Source: Psococerastis gibbosa
Lineage: Eukaryota; Arthropoda; Insecta; Psocodea; Psocidae
Direction: 5' to 3'
DNA length: 64,000 nt
NCBI GenBank assembly: GCA_963971405.1
Contig: OZ020486.1
Location: 36,045,419-36,109,418, forward strand
How positions within the stretch are numbered: position 1 is the first letter of the stretch; the number at the start of each line of letters is the position of its first letter. Positions 25,034-36,244 of this stretch are shown in pieces. The notes beneath the pieces were generated by a model. The model was not told the DNA's origin. It was given only the letters and a program-made list of their open reading frames with translations, and ran no database searches. Position numbers and translations under genes: made by a program.

Positions 25034-25668
25034 CGCATCGAAGTTCTAAAAATTAAGATAAGTAAGATATTTTAATAATAAAGATAAATAACTTTAAAAC
25101 GGTGTCATAGCTGTACGTGCAGTATAATTATTTAAAATCCTATCATAATACCTACAAATATCTTTTGTAGATTGCATTTATGACCCAGTTTTTGTCTGTG
25201 CATAAACTGAACTAAAAAGATCCTAGGAAGACATGACAAACTTTGATGTGAGTTTAACCATAAAATGAGCAAAAAATAACACTCAACAGCAGCCAGACTG
25301 CTTTTTTATTACCAACATCCTTTTTGTGTCCAACTTATCCGATTGCTAAGAGGCAAATAAACTAACCAGCAGTTTTAAGGCTCGTGCCAATTAATTTTTA
25401 GAAAGACTAAAAGTTGCCAAAGGACATACAGTATGATATAAGGGACAGCGACTGAAACAATGATGTGCTTGTTATTTATTGTAGGTTTGAATTATACAAT
25501 ATATTGTTTGGATTTCATCGAATTTTTTATCTACAAATTCTGTGGAAGACTTTTTAAATTTTAACTTTCAATAAAATTGTTGACAATAACCAAATGTCTG
25601 ATGTCGGAGTGAAAAAGTTAAAAGAAAAATTAAAAAAAGAACGATAGCCTACCAATTTAATAATAAAG

Positions 25669-25908
25669 CCGGCCGCCTTACCAAGTTGAATCCAGCGGAC
25701 CAGAGCAGGTTCAAAGATGCAGATAACTTGGTAGTGTGCATAGTGCCGGTAGGGAAACATGGTAGGACTTGTCCTGGTCACCTCCGAACTAATCGTGTGA
25801 CTTCACTGTGTTTCCCAAGTGGTTCGGAATCCACTATCATCAGGAGGTCCCCTGTCCTATGGCCCCACACCGTGGCCTGGGACTGTGTCCAACCATACTA
25901 CTACCAAT
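25669..25908 (+). repeat. tRNA-related SINE, family B
   Basis: Contains an A-box-like aacttggtagtgtgc and a B-box-like gtggttcggaatcc. The same unit is at 40891 (+) and 46494 (-). Its frame reads NPADQSRFKDADNLVV, which is SINE sequence and not a gene. Confidence 0.7.
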
Positions 25909-26039
25909 TTAATAATAAAACATTTTTATCGAAGAAATCGGCCCTGTTCAATAAATTGCTCGCTTAAATGATTTATCAGCAGGAATACTTGTTCCATACG
26001 AATTTTCTTGAAAATATTTTAGGATTGGCGACAGTAACG

Positions 26040-26275
26040 CTGTGGCGGGGCAACCAAATTTGGGGAATAGGCCTGAGCCTTAACATTATTGGATTAAAAA
26101 CTTATCTGTTGGAAGGTGAGGCAATATTAGGTGTCAGCATGTAAATTGATATTATGGTGCCTCATTATTTTGTATAGTGATTATTTTGTATTATTATTTA
26201 TATTGTACGCAACGATTTCTATGTATTCTTCGAATACCTTCGAAATAAACAGTATCTTATCTTATCTTACCTTAT
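26040..26275 (+). repeat. Possible LINE 3' tail with (TATCT)n
   Basis: Ends gaaataaacagtatcttatc followed by repeated cttat, as do the 3' ends of some CR1-like LINEs. No coding part seen. Confidence 0.3.
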
Positions 26276-26973
26276 TAATAATAAGTAATGTAAATTGCCT
26301 TTTTATGACAAGTTGGTACCCCAGTACCGCCAGCACAACCCAATATAATACGTAGGATAATACAATACAATTCATTAACCAGAAAACTGCATGAAAGCCC
26401 CATGGGGGGCTTGAGGCAGGATTCGCCAAATTACAAACAATTATTTATCACCTTCTGTTTATTGGGAGTAGGCCTACCTACGTACTGAATTTGCAAGGAA
26501 AATAAAAAAGATGTAGCCTATTTAGAATAACTGAAATAAGCTAATTAATTTGCCTAGTATCAAATAAATCAAAATCAATTTCCTCGGATAGATTATTTTT
26601 CAATCAGTTCCCTAGATTCCGCTTTACAATAACAATATCAATAACAATAAGGCTTTATTTTCATTATATACATGGCCCCATCGAAATTGGACAAGAAATC
26701 ACCTAATCCGATCATGTACTTTTGAGGCGATTACAAAACATGTAGTGTGTTAAATGCAATAGTAAGGTGCAGTATAAATGATAATATGCATGGGTATGTA
26801 ATGTACCCGTACTAGTAGCATTTGGAATATCTGAACACTAAAAGTTTTGGAATGTTGCTGACTGTATCTATTGAATATATATTTCGTATAGTTTTTAGAG
26901 AACATCCTCCTACATCAATAGTCCTACAAGTAATTGAACAATTTTTTAGTCTCCAGAATTCTCACTTGTGAGG

Positions 26974-27438
26974 ATGGCGGATGTCGAAGTAGCAATCGTA
27001 TAAAATGTTCATTAAAGATCATATATTCATTTATTAATCAATCAATGAAAGTGTGCTGAAGGTCAGAGGTCACAAGTTTCATAGCCGAAGCATAATCGTA
27101 AACATTCAAATAACAGATGTCACATTTTAATCGATAACAACATCTCATTAAACACCATAGTAATTTATTGACACTACAATAGACGAATTCAGAATCCTTC
27201 GGAATCGATTTGTTTTCATTGTATTTCGAATTGAGTTGTCTATACTTCTACATCGCTACTTACTCATCTACAGGCACCAATTATTGATATTCTTAAGAGA
27301 CAATTAGAGGAAGAAAAACCTTATAAGTGTAAACATCAAATATCTCATGAAATATCAATGGTGGAGGTACATGAGCTGTCAGAGATATCAGGACAAACAT
27401 ATAAAAAATTTCTAATACAGATCGGCAACAATTATTGA
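26974..27438 (+). CDS. Possible two-exon small gene, about 62 residues
   Basis: Exon 1 is 26974-26997 (MADVEVAI) in a good context, aggATGGCGG, ending at ATC|gtataa. Exon 2 is 27274-27438, after a textbook acceptor (tactcatctacag), reading APIIDILKRQLEEEKPYK, then ISHEISMVEVHELSE, and ending FLIQIGNNY. Both junctions are phase 0. Exon 2 is rich in Glu and Lys, as real coding DNA often is, but also has good internal donors (GAG|gtacat at about 27367), so its true end may differ. The intron carries a perfect DR1 nuclear-receptor site at 27060. The gene would end 114 bases from the end of the minus-strand gene, tail to tail. Family not recognised. A chance open stretch is possible. Confidence 0.35.
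27060..27072 (+). promoter_or_regulatory. Perfect DR1 nuclear-receptor half-site pair
   Basis: AGGTCA, one base, AGGTCA. This is the consensus bound by RXR/USP- and HNF4-type receptors. It lies 62 bases after the first exon of the possible gene at 26974. Confidence 0.4.
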
Positions 27439-27512
27439 TCATAATCAACCTAAAATCTCTCAAAAAATATTTCTTTATAATTTATAATTCATTATATTGT
27501 AGGGCGGTTTTC

Positions 27513-27518
27513 TTTATT
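27513..27518 (-). terminator. Poly-A signal AATAAA of the minus-strand gene
   Basis: TTTATT on the plus strand, AATAAA on the minus strand, about 35 bases past the stop at 27552. The position fits a short 3' UTR. Confidence 0.4.
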
Positions 27519-27551
27519 AACCAGGTTACATTTCAATATTTTTTTTCAATA

Positions 27552-28112
27552 TTAAATTTCAATATTGCTCCAATATTCGATCCACCTATGGAAAGTTGGA
27601 AATAAATAATTCAAATTCCTGTCGTATACTTCAACATGGCATTTCAAATATTCCAGTGTGTAATCAGGGTCAATTAGGTCTGTAGTCAAAACAATTTACG
27701 TAGTCTACTACAATTAGCTTTATTTTGGGTTTTGAAAACTATAAACACTGTAAATATTCACACACTTGGTCTACTATACTATACTAGGCCACTTGGAGCT
27801 ATACTATCATATTAAAGAATACAAATAAATAAATAATGTAAATCCCAGGGTAATAGTTATTTAATAAATATATTTAAAAAATATAATCCATATTTTAGGG
27901 CAATACTATAGGTACGGTACCTATTTAAGGTCAGCTAATGGCTATTAGAGACTAAACTCACTGCAAACTCTATAATGTACGTACCGTAATGCACCATAAT
28001 GATGAAAAATAAAATCTGGGTTGATGGGCCGTGGTCGACGTAAATGGAAATGCCTGGAAGATGGACCGCGGCCCACCAGCTCGGATTCTACTGCTTCATC
28101 ATCTGACTCCGG
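27552..28112 (-). CDS. Two-exon 3' part of a minus-strand gene, unknown family
   Basis: Minus strand. The first exon seen, 28112 down to 27985 (or 27995), follows a taacag acceptor and reads PESDDEAVESELVGRG, then HFHLRRPRPINPDFIFHHYG: acidic first, then basic and aromatic. The second, 27679 down to 27552, follows gactacag and reads LIDPDYTLEYLKCHVEVYD, then NLNYLFPTFHRWIEYW, and stops. AATAAA follows about 35 bases after the stop (27513-27518). The strong donor gtacgt at 27984 gives the wrong phase for this second exon; the donor TATG|gtgcat at 27995 gives the right one but is weaker. A missed exon is the other option. No in-frame Met occurs in the first exon, so the start lies upstream, perhaps past 28408. 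Not recognised; no domain called. Confidence 0.5.
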
Positions 28113-28407
28113 CTGTTAATTAAGCCTTTGTAATTATATCATACCGTAATGGATGAATAAATATTTTTTCTTATGTCTTATGAACCACCCTCACACCATC
28201 ACAGTCCTGTTATTAACATAGTACCGGTACCTCTTTTTTATAAATTTATATATATTATATTTATATATTTATAGGTACAAGGATTGTTTACTCAAAGTTA
28301 GTTCACAGGTTCACATTCAACATTAAAACCTTAAGGATTGTATATTGTCTATATTAAAATGCAAGTATTAAGCTTTAAGTAAAATGAATAAATTTTTAAG
28401 CACTTAC

Positions 28408-28625
28408 CCTAATATGGACTGACCGGTGATACTAAAGTCACTCAACAGCACACGACACTCGACGAGTGTGGCACGGGCACGCTGATAATACAACTTGCCT
28501 CCACAACGACCGAAAAGCTACTGGCCGTCCTGTTTTTAGTGGCCGCCATGACGCTCCCTTTTCCCTGAAAACAGTTTACCCAAAATTTTCTTCCGGTTCC
28601 TCTATCAAAAGGTACGGTTGGTGGT
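28408..28625 (-). promoter_or_regulatory. Possible TATA-driven first exon of the minus-strand gene
   Basis: Read on the minus strand, ATATATAAG lies at 28647-28655. About 30 bases downstream a transcribed leader could begin near 28620. It runs to a strong donor, TTAGG|gtaagtgc, at 28407. Inside is a short frame from ATG at 28549 (gtcATGGCGGCC context) of 35 codons ending at 28442, before the donor, so it would be an upstream ORF rather than the protein start. The next coding exon candidate lies 295 bases away at 28112. The ATGGCGGCC core also resembles a YY1 site. No direct evidence links this leader to the exon. Confidence 0.3.
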
Positions 28626-28659
28626 CAAACGTTGGCGTCCTTTCTCCTTATATATGCAT

Positions 28660-30265
28660 AGACCTCTGCTACCTGTGTCTGTTTGATGAGGGAACCAAAA
28701 CAGTGTGTTAAAGCAACAGCTACTCAGCTTATCAGCCTTTTGCTGGACGCGGAGCTTAAAACGCAATAATTTTAAAATAAAAATCTCCGTATATATTGTA
28801 GCCTATGAATGATTTTACTGCCGTCTATCCATACTTTGGAATTCAGTCTTTTTAATAAAGTAATATCTTACTTTAAAAAAAAAAACAATATTAGTCAACG
28901 CGCAACCCTTAATCAAGAACAAAAATGGCTCCTACCTGTTTTTTTTTTTTTTTTTTAATAAAAACGTACGATAGGTCAGGTGCTAAGTCTCAGCAACGGG
29001 CTTACTTGGCGATTATTTTTAATCTTAACCTGGGATGAAAATGTAATTATTTTACATTATACAATTGAAAGTGCTATTCAAAATTGTTTTGTTCACATTT
29101 TTAACCCCTGGAGTAAGTTAATAGGCTACTATACGCCATAACTGCAGCCCAGTCATGGCGATTTGTGATTATTATAATACCTGGTGCAAAATGCGCGGGA
29201 CATTCAAATTAATAAATTAGTATTTTTGGTGAGTTTTCAATTTGTTTCTCCTTTAGAAGTAGACACATTAATTACAATTCTTATCATATTTCAAAATTCT
29301 ACCTGTACATTTTCCGATTATAAAACAATGCAACCCTCTTTGGATGTATTCGAATACTTTATAACTTTGAATTTCCCACACATATTTTAGCACCGTCACG
29401 TGACACCTTACTACTGCGGCATTAAAAAATAAACCCCGGTATTATGATAATCCCTTATTGCCATGGTCGAGCTGCTGGTAGTCAGAAAAAAATATTTTTC
29501 GGTTGACTTTATTTCATTTATTATTCTACTCAGTCTCTAAGGCTGAGGCTGTGCGCTTGTGGCCTACTAAAATTATTGATAGACTATACCTACTGTAGCA
29601 ACTAGTAGGAATGAATATTAGGTGATATATATCTATATACAGTATATATATTATTTTTTGCATAATATATTTCATACTTTATTAATATAATAACAATATA
29701 ACAAGCATAGCCTAGATGCCCCCATATTATTAAAACTGTAGGAATTCGTTTGGTATCTAAGAAATCGAATGTCCCCCACGAATGCTTTGTACAGTATACC
29801 TAAAAAATAATGACGGAATGAACCTATTAAAGTTAAACCACATATCTACTTAATTGCAGATTTATTGTATTTCCCATTGTTCGTAAAGTTATAAAGGAAG
29901 CTTCTTTCAAAAGTTGATTCATAAAGTTTAGTTCAATAAGTCCTCGCCTTTGAATTGAAGTCCCCGCATTGTTGAGATTTAACACTGCAAGTTCCTAAGT
30001 TGAAGTTATAGTAAACCTACAAATTTACCGTTACTTCGTACAACATTAGGTAAACGACCACAAGCAAGTTTTCCCGTTTTGTGTAAAAAGGAGAACATAG
30101 GCCTATAGTGATTTATATATATTTCCCTATAACTTACTATTTCAGACCTCAACTTCACGAAGCAGCTATATGTTGAGCCCCCAATTAATGTATGTTAGAA
30201 TGGCTACATTACCTGCTTTCTCATGACGTCGGTTATGATAACCGACATACAGTAGACTTAGGGAT
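28660..30265. other. AT-rich with one MITE
   Basis: T-run at about 28940-28957; apart from the MITE at 29144-29475 nothing is called. Confidence 0.4.
29144..29475. mobile_element. MITE with GCAGCCC ends, short copy
   Basis: gcagcccagtcatggcgatt at the left and ccttattgccatggtcgagc at the right, internally deleted relative to 16807. Confidence 0.6.
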
Positions 30266-30267
30266 TG

Positions 30268-30450
30268 CTAGAGTTTTATATAAGAGAGATGGGACATTCA
30301 AGCTCGCCAAAAATATTTTGAATCCCGTGGCCAGCTACTACGTCTTTTCAATGGTTGCTCTTAGTAGACGTGGCGGGTGGTTCCAGAAATTAAAGAATAC
30401 TTTTTTGGCGGGAAAGGAATATCCCATCTCTCCTATATAGAACTCTAGAT
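30268..30450. mobile_element. MITE with GAGATGGGAC ends
   Basis: ctagagttttatataagaga at the left, tatcccatctctcctatata and gaactctag at the right. It includes the mirrored aagctcgccaaaaat and tttttggcgggaaa. Confidence 0.55.
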
Positions 30451-30851
30451 ATAGCCTGTCGTCATAGAGTACGTTATTGTTCCCAAATCAGAACGCTAGT
30501 TATTTATCTTTATCTTTTCTCGTACATACTCGATACACTATATCTACCATATATATATTATATATATACATATATAAAATACTAAAAAGGGGAAAGCCGT
30601 TTTTGCTTATAATTTTCAAGTATAGAAATTAAAAGTAAATAAATAATCAAAAACTATTCAATTGAAGTTTTGATTATTTATTGACTTTTCATTTTGAATT
30701 TAACACTATAAGTTATAACTGAGGTTCCCACATTACCGTGGCACATAAAGAGTACCTATTATATTATATTAGCCCATATTAAGAGTAAATACCCTTGCTT
30801 GCATACTTTCTTTTCCATTAAAACATGAATGCTAACATATTATAGGTACTG

Positions 30852-31541
30852 TGCAGCAGTGCCGGATTAACCCATGGGCACTTGGGGCACAGGCCCCCGG
30901 CCCCCCAGAAATGCCTAAAATTCCGGCCCCCCAGAATGAGATATTTTAAGATTAAAATATAAAAAAATTAGAATTTAAAAGTTTTGAAATTGGCTGGAAG
31001 TAGTGTTATTATTATTTTTTTTTCCTGCAATGCTGGTAGGTAGATTTATGAATTTTAGAGGAGGTTGCCACTTGCACCAGAGGCTGACCAAGCGACCTGC
31101 TATCCCCCCTTTGGAATGCAGTTATATTCTTTGCCTCTGAAATCTAAGTGTTACAGCACTCAAAATGCGCAAAATATCACTATTTCAGCCCTATTTTTCA
31201 AAACGTTTCTCCAGGGGGAGACCCCCGGACCCCCTTGTCCATAATTATATTGATTCTTTGTAATATGTAGGTAAGCTTTCTTGCTCTCAAAATGTGGAAA
31301 ACCCCAATATTTCAGCCCTCTGCCTCCTGAGCAACTTTTATGAATATGGGTGCAGAGGCACCAAATTATACCGCACCTTCGAAAACCTATCGTTACGCCA
31401 CTGACAAGTGCTTCCCCCTTTTATGAGGTCTGGGATCGCCTCTGTCTGGGGCCCCCTCGTCCGCCTCTGGTTTGCACCCACGGCACCCCCATATCTTCTG
31501 CCCCCGGCCCCCCAGGGGTTAATCTGGCACTGCTGTGCAGT
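30852..31541. mobile_element. Poly-C MITE with a second one nested in it
   Basis: Ends cagcagtgccggattaaccc and ggttaatctggcactgctgt. Inside, about 31075-31466, is a CAGAGGC element in the opposite sense. Confidence 0.6.
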
Positions 31542-31808
31542 TCAGTGCGTGCAGTCAGATATTGGAAATAAAAACAGTATTTGGGAAAATAATGATGAAT
31601 TGAAAGTTTACGTTGTGTAGGCATCATTTGAAGTTCTCGAGCTGTAGTCAAACGTCCATCATGTCTGCCATCAGTTGCTCAATAAGCTATTTTGGAGCTC
31701 AAATTTGACAAGATCCAACCATAACAATATAAATTATGTTGTTTATTTGGATTGATTCAAGTTTGCATTTTTGCAAAGCAGTCATTCAATACATTAGAAA
31801 TTTTCTTA

Positions 31809-31940
31809 GCCGGCTATTCCACTTGTCAATAATCCGTCATTTGTGCAATTGACGAGACTTTTTTTACTCTATATAAAAACAAAAATCTCATCAGTTATTG
31901 ATGAACAAATGACGGCATATTGACTAGTGGAATAGACGTC
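31809..31940. mobile_element. MITE, short, GGCTATTCCACT ends
   Basis: Ends cggctattccacttg and agtggaatagacgtc. An inner palindrome on atttgtgcaattgacgag is mirrored. Confidence 0.6.
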
Positions 31941-32049
31941 TTAAGCTACTCCCATCGCACCTAGTAGTAGTAGTGTTCGTCGGGTTAATAACGACTTAGG
32001 CCTCATATTTGGGCCCATAGAGCAACCCCGACTTGACTGTCCTACGAAC

Positions 32050-32715
32050 AGTGGCGGGTCCAGAACTTTATCAAGGGGGGGGGGGCGAACCTTGCTTTTT
32101 GGCTTGCACCAATGCCCATCCGTTAGTTTTGCAAATAGGAATTAATTGTGTGTATTTCAATTTTAAAACGCGTTTTTTATTAATTTCATAATTAAATTTA
32201 AATTATTCTTATTTTATAACATAATAAATGAGAATCTACCTAAAAATCTACCATAATGTGGCCACCCTCGTACCCCAAGGGGGGAGGGGTGACCACCCCC
32301 CTCGCTTCCCCTTTACAACAGAATAACCCAAAACTTAAACCACTAATTGTATTCCAGTGTTTCCCTTCAGTTTCAAAATGTTTTGAAGTTTTCAATTTTA
32401 AAGTTTGTGCCTCTTTTTAGGGTGGTTCTGAGGCCATGGTTAATACGGCACTGAACGTAACTAGCCTATATGGATGTATAATAGAATAATTAGTCTTTTG
32501 CGCGTCTGTGACTGGGGAAAAATTTGATATCATCAAATCAAATCAAATCAAATCAAATCAAAATATCTTTCCGTAATACAGTTTACGGTTTTTGTCACTT
32601 TTCCCTATGGGCTAGGCCCATTTTAGGGTTTAAAAATACAGTGAATTTGTAAATGTAGTGGTGTTCGTGTGTGTTGGTGGTATATATGGTATATAGTATA
32701 TGCATTTGTTGTTAG
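32050..32715. other. Poly-G insert and AAATC microsatellite
   Basis: G-run near 32080 and (AAATC)n at about 32530-32565. Confidence 0.4.
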
Positions 32716-33075
32716 TCCGCCAACGGCCTTACTATGTTGACTCCATTACAGCAGAGCATGTTTTAAACTGCGGCAACTTGGTAGTGTGTACAGCGTTGGC
32801 AGGGGAACCTGGTGGGACATGATAACGCGCGTAGGCAGTATAAGTCGAGTCCTGGTCACCTCCGATTTAATCGTGTGACTTTACCATGTTCCCCAAGTGG
32901 TTCGGAATCCACTATAATCAGGAGGTCCACCCTGTTAGTCAACTCCCCTTTCCCCGAGGTGAATGAGTCTGCCCTTAGGGTGCCTCAAGTTAACAAACAG
33001 TATCACTCCACCCGCCAGGCTGACAGGGTTCCTTAAAGCAGAAATGCTGAAAACAGGCGTAAGAAACAACTTGTT
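32716..33075 (+). repeat. SINE, family C (longer relative of B)
   Basis: Shares the core (ggtagtgtg, then tcctggtcacctccga and gtggttcgg) with family B but has its own flanks and a 3' end rich in aacaac. Second copy at 48988. Confidence 0.7.
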
Positions 33076-33079
33076 GTTA

Positions 33080-35185
33080 GTCCTGGATATCATATACTGC
33101 TTATAGGATACTTACAGTATATTTTTATAGAACTGACAATAACCGCAATACAGTTAGGAAAACGTCGGCTAAACGTCCGATAAACGGGGGGGCAATGACG
33201 TCAGAGCGTTCCATTGATAACTGATGTTATTGCTTTTCTCAATGAATTGATGCTCCAGCAGCTGCAACCTACATCTTTTACTACTCGTTTAGTCGTACTT
33301 CCCATTTGAAAAAAAATTATTACTATAGGGTGCGTTCCAAGTTAGTCTGATCGGTTGGTTAGATACTACTATATACAGGTACCCAATTGAAAAAATTGTG
33401 GGTGGTGTATTATATGCCAACATGCGCGTTTTACAAAGAAGATCATGTGAACCTGAAATGAGCGAGGTAAGACCGTAGGTTCACCTGGATGCTTTTTTAA
33501 AAAATGCAATACCCATACTTTATACCGTATAGTACTTTGTCACAACAATTAAGGGTGATATTTTGATAATTCAGAAATAAAATTTTGTTCATGCATCCGA
33601 CACTCTTTTCAAATTCGACCTGAAGCACGTTTATTCAGCAACGGGAAGAGATTTTCAAAAATAAATAAAAATTGCTGCAGTATCTATGTACATTCTGCTG
33701 CATTTTTGCTACTGCCCATTCAAATTGCAGCTACCGGTACTTATACTTGTTTCAACTATGATTTGATATGCGTCATTAAGATAATTTAACTTTTACTGGT
33801 TCAGCAGCTAACAAACGCGTATCAAATGCGATTCTGATGAAAACATATATGGCTGACACTGAACACTATTTCAAAAATACCTTTTTAAGAATATCGATCC
33901 CTTCTTTCTAGAAAAAAAAAATGAAAATTTTGGGACAGTTACAATGCGGCACCGCAAATCCGAAAATTCTCCGAAATGAATTATATAGTGAATGAATGGG
34001 CCAAACCAAAAATGTTTCAGGGGGATTCTGTATATGAAAACGCGGCAAATAAGGGTTGAGCTGCGAGGGTAGGAGAATAAAGTGGAACATTTCAATATCA
34101 ACTGGAAGTCATAGACCATTGATTGGGCACCGAGGCGTAGCACAGTAAACGAGTATTTACGACTTTGTATATATTTACTCGCGATGTTATCTCAAACTGA
34201 TTCAAAATTTCAATTTCTTTTTTCGCCCTTATATAAGTTATATTATATGGGCTGCAATCCTACATACCTACATAGGCTAGGTACTTTTATCGTGATTAAA
34301 TATTAAAATCTGTTTAGGGCAGTCTAAGATTTTTTTTTAGAAACTTTTTTTAGTGCCTACGTTTATATTCGAATCAACCAAAAATAAGACTTGTGAAGTA
34401 GGTACCTACCAGTATCTACCAAATTGTTAGAACTGAAACAAAAGAACTGACCGATTAGAGAACCAACTGGCAACTACCGTAATAATTCAATTATTGAAGT
34501 GGTAAATACGGTCAAACTGTTTTGTCGGTAAAAATCTACAACGTTTCCCCTAATTAGGCCCAATATAAACATTTCAAGTTTCAAGCATTGCTTTTATCAC
34601 GAAAAACATTACAAAACAGCCACTTTGTTTCCTTTTTCAATTGACATGTTTTTGGTAGCCATCAAAAATTCTATAGCGAAGCTCTTATTAATAATTTTTA
34701 AGGCCAATTGCTGTCGTGTAGTTACACATCATTCGCCTTCAGAATTGCGCTAAAACTCTTTTCTGGTGTAATTATAAGTTTCCGAAAAACTTTATGTAGG
34801 TAGCTCAGGTAGTGGGAGTGAATAGGGTCATGTCTCACGTATATGTCCGCTCAAAGAGCGAAAGGTAAAAAAGCCTTCAGATAATTGGACTTTCTTTGAC
34901 ATTTTTTGCCGCTTTTCTTAGATATTTTATTTTTTCTATTGAACTTCTTGAGCCTAATGCCCTCTGCACCATCTTAATCACTTAATAAACTAAAAGATCT
35001 ACCAGAGGGAATTAAAGTCACCCAATTTTTAATGTAATTCTTCCCTTCCCTGTTTCCTCTCCCCATTAAATATAATTAAAATATGTAAATTAACCTGCTC
35101 ACAATCAGCTCCATTACAACTTTCAATCCGCAACTACTATCACATCATTCTAGCAAAAGCAAAGGGATCTAAGTATTTACTGCTG
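33080..35185. other. AT-rich, no gene
   Basis: A TGACGTCA palindrome at 33196-33203 is the only motif noted. Confidence 0.4.
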
Positions 35186-35187
35186 GT

Positions 35188-35362
35188 TAGGGACGGAGCC
35201 AGCCCATGTGGGGGGGGGGGGATAGTTATGGGTCAAAATAGAAGAAAAATTATGTAGTATCGATTATAATTAAGAGCGTAATTAATTATCTTACAATAGA
35301 TTTACTACATTTTGGGGGTGAGTAGCTACCCCCCTGCCCTGAATCCATCTATGCTGCTGATC
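35188..35362. mobile_element. Poly-G MITE (GGGACGGAGCC ends)
   Basis: gttagggacggagccagccc then a G-run; the same ends are inverted at 44404-44606. Confidence 0.5.
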
Positions 35363-35694
35363 TGCTGAATCCGATGAGGTTCTGTAGGGACAGTTTTGGT
35401 CACTAGGTTCGCTGACGACAAACCGATATCCATATTATTCAAAATGGCCGCCGTTTGCATGTGAAAACTATGCTCTTAGCATCTAATTAATTCTTTTTAT
35501 ATTTTTTATAATATTTTTACTATGCCTGGACCTTATTATTTCGCTGCATATAGTTTAATATATATATTCTTCATGATTTGTAGAAAAATATCACTTTAAA
35601 ATATTACATAAATAAAATAATTTTAAAATATCATTGAGGCTTATGGAAAAATCAACGCTTTGATATCATTGCAACTGGTGCTGCCATCTACAAA

Positions 35695-36078
35695 ATGACG
35701 TCACAAATGAACCTCATTGCACCACTGCTGCTTGCTGTTCCCAAAAAAGTAGTGAATACTGCATCCATATTTTTCAGTTACTGGTACATATTGTTTGTAC
35801 GAATATTGCACCTATCTTGTACTGGAATTGAATTTTTCACCTTTGTGGCTGCAAAACGAGGAATTAATCAATTTCTTCAAAACAACTCGGTCATCACTTG
35901 TTTACAACATGTTTTTAGATGTGTGCCTTATTATGTCATTGACTCTTCTTTGAGTTCCTCCTCCTTCAGACCCAGTTTGCCAACCCCAGAACAAAAACCA
36001 AAACGTGTCGTGCACAGAAATAACTGTGTTTTTCACTTATCCCGGCTCAAAATCGATCTCATATCTGTTCAGTCGTAA
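35695..36078 (+). other. Open frame of 127 codons, uncertain
   Basis: Begins MTSQMNLIAPLLLAVPKK with a hydrophobic N-terminus, then FFSYWYILFVRILHLSCTG, with a Ser/Pro-rich tail. The start codon overlaps a TGACGTCA palindrome at 35696-35703 (CRE consensus). It ends exactly at the acceptor of the next exon candidate. No family is recognised and no repeat copy was seen in the window. It could be a single-exon gene, retained intron or chance. Confidence 0.25.
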
Positions 36079-36211
36079 TTATGCGCTTCCATCATCACCA
36101 CGAGAAGGTACAGATTAGGGTTTTTCATGTCTTTGCCTCTGGCACTATAAAGCTTACTCAGAAGCTCAGCTACTTTGAGAGAAAGTATGCTGATCGGACT
36201 TCATTCAAAGA
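36076..36211 (+). CDS. Candidate internal exon, unknown
   Basis: A good acceptor (ctcatatctgttcag) precedes VIMRFHHHHEKVQIRVFHVF, then LTQKLSYFERKYADRTSFKE, up to GAG|gtattt. The frame starts in phase 1 and ends in phase 0. A downstream acceptor of high quality (ggtttatttcag at 36540) could continue it, but only the phase-0 reading (NYHCCKVST then stop) fits. Upstream, 35695-36078 is an open frame of 127 codons that starts in a CRE-bearing stretch; it may be partly exon or chance. The minus strand of 35930-36050 is also open. Confidence 0.28.
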
Positions 36212-36244
36212 GGTATTTAGATTATACATTATACAAGGCTAAAT

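Larger units (their letters stand above)
25035..26970. other. AT-rich with one SINE and a LINE-like tail
   Basis: Outside 25669-25908 and 26040-26275 nothing is called. Confidence 0.4.

Noticed and set aside
25686-25967. 93-codon frame repeated at 40885 and 46416
   Set aside because: It is the transcribed body of the family B SINE; the identical frame occurs at each copy.
27985-28128. Plus-strand frame MGRGRRKWKCLEDGPRP at 28024
   Set aside because: The minus strand gives a longer, bounded exon with a poly-A-terminated partner; the plus reading has no acceptor.
31350-31651. Overlapping Pro/Gly-rich frames on both strands
   Set aside because: GC-rich parts of nested poly-C MITEs.
32812-33036. 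74-codon frame repeated at 49083
   Set aside because: It lies within SINE family C; no independent evidence of coding.
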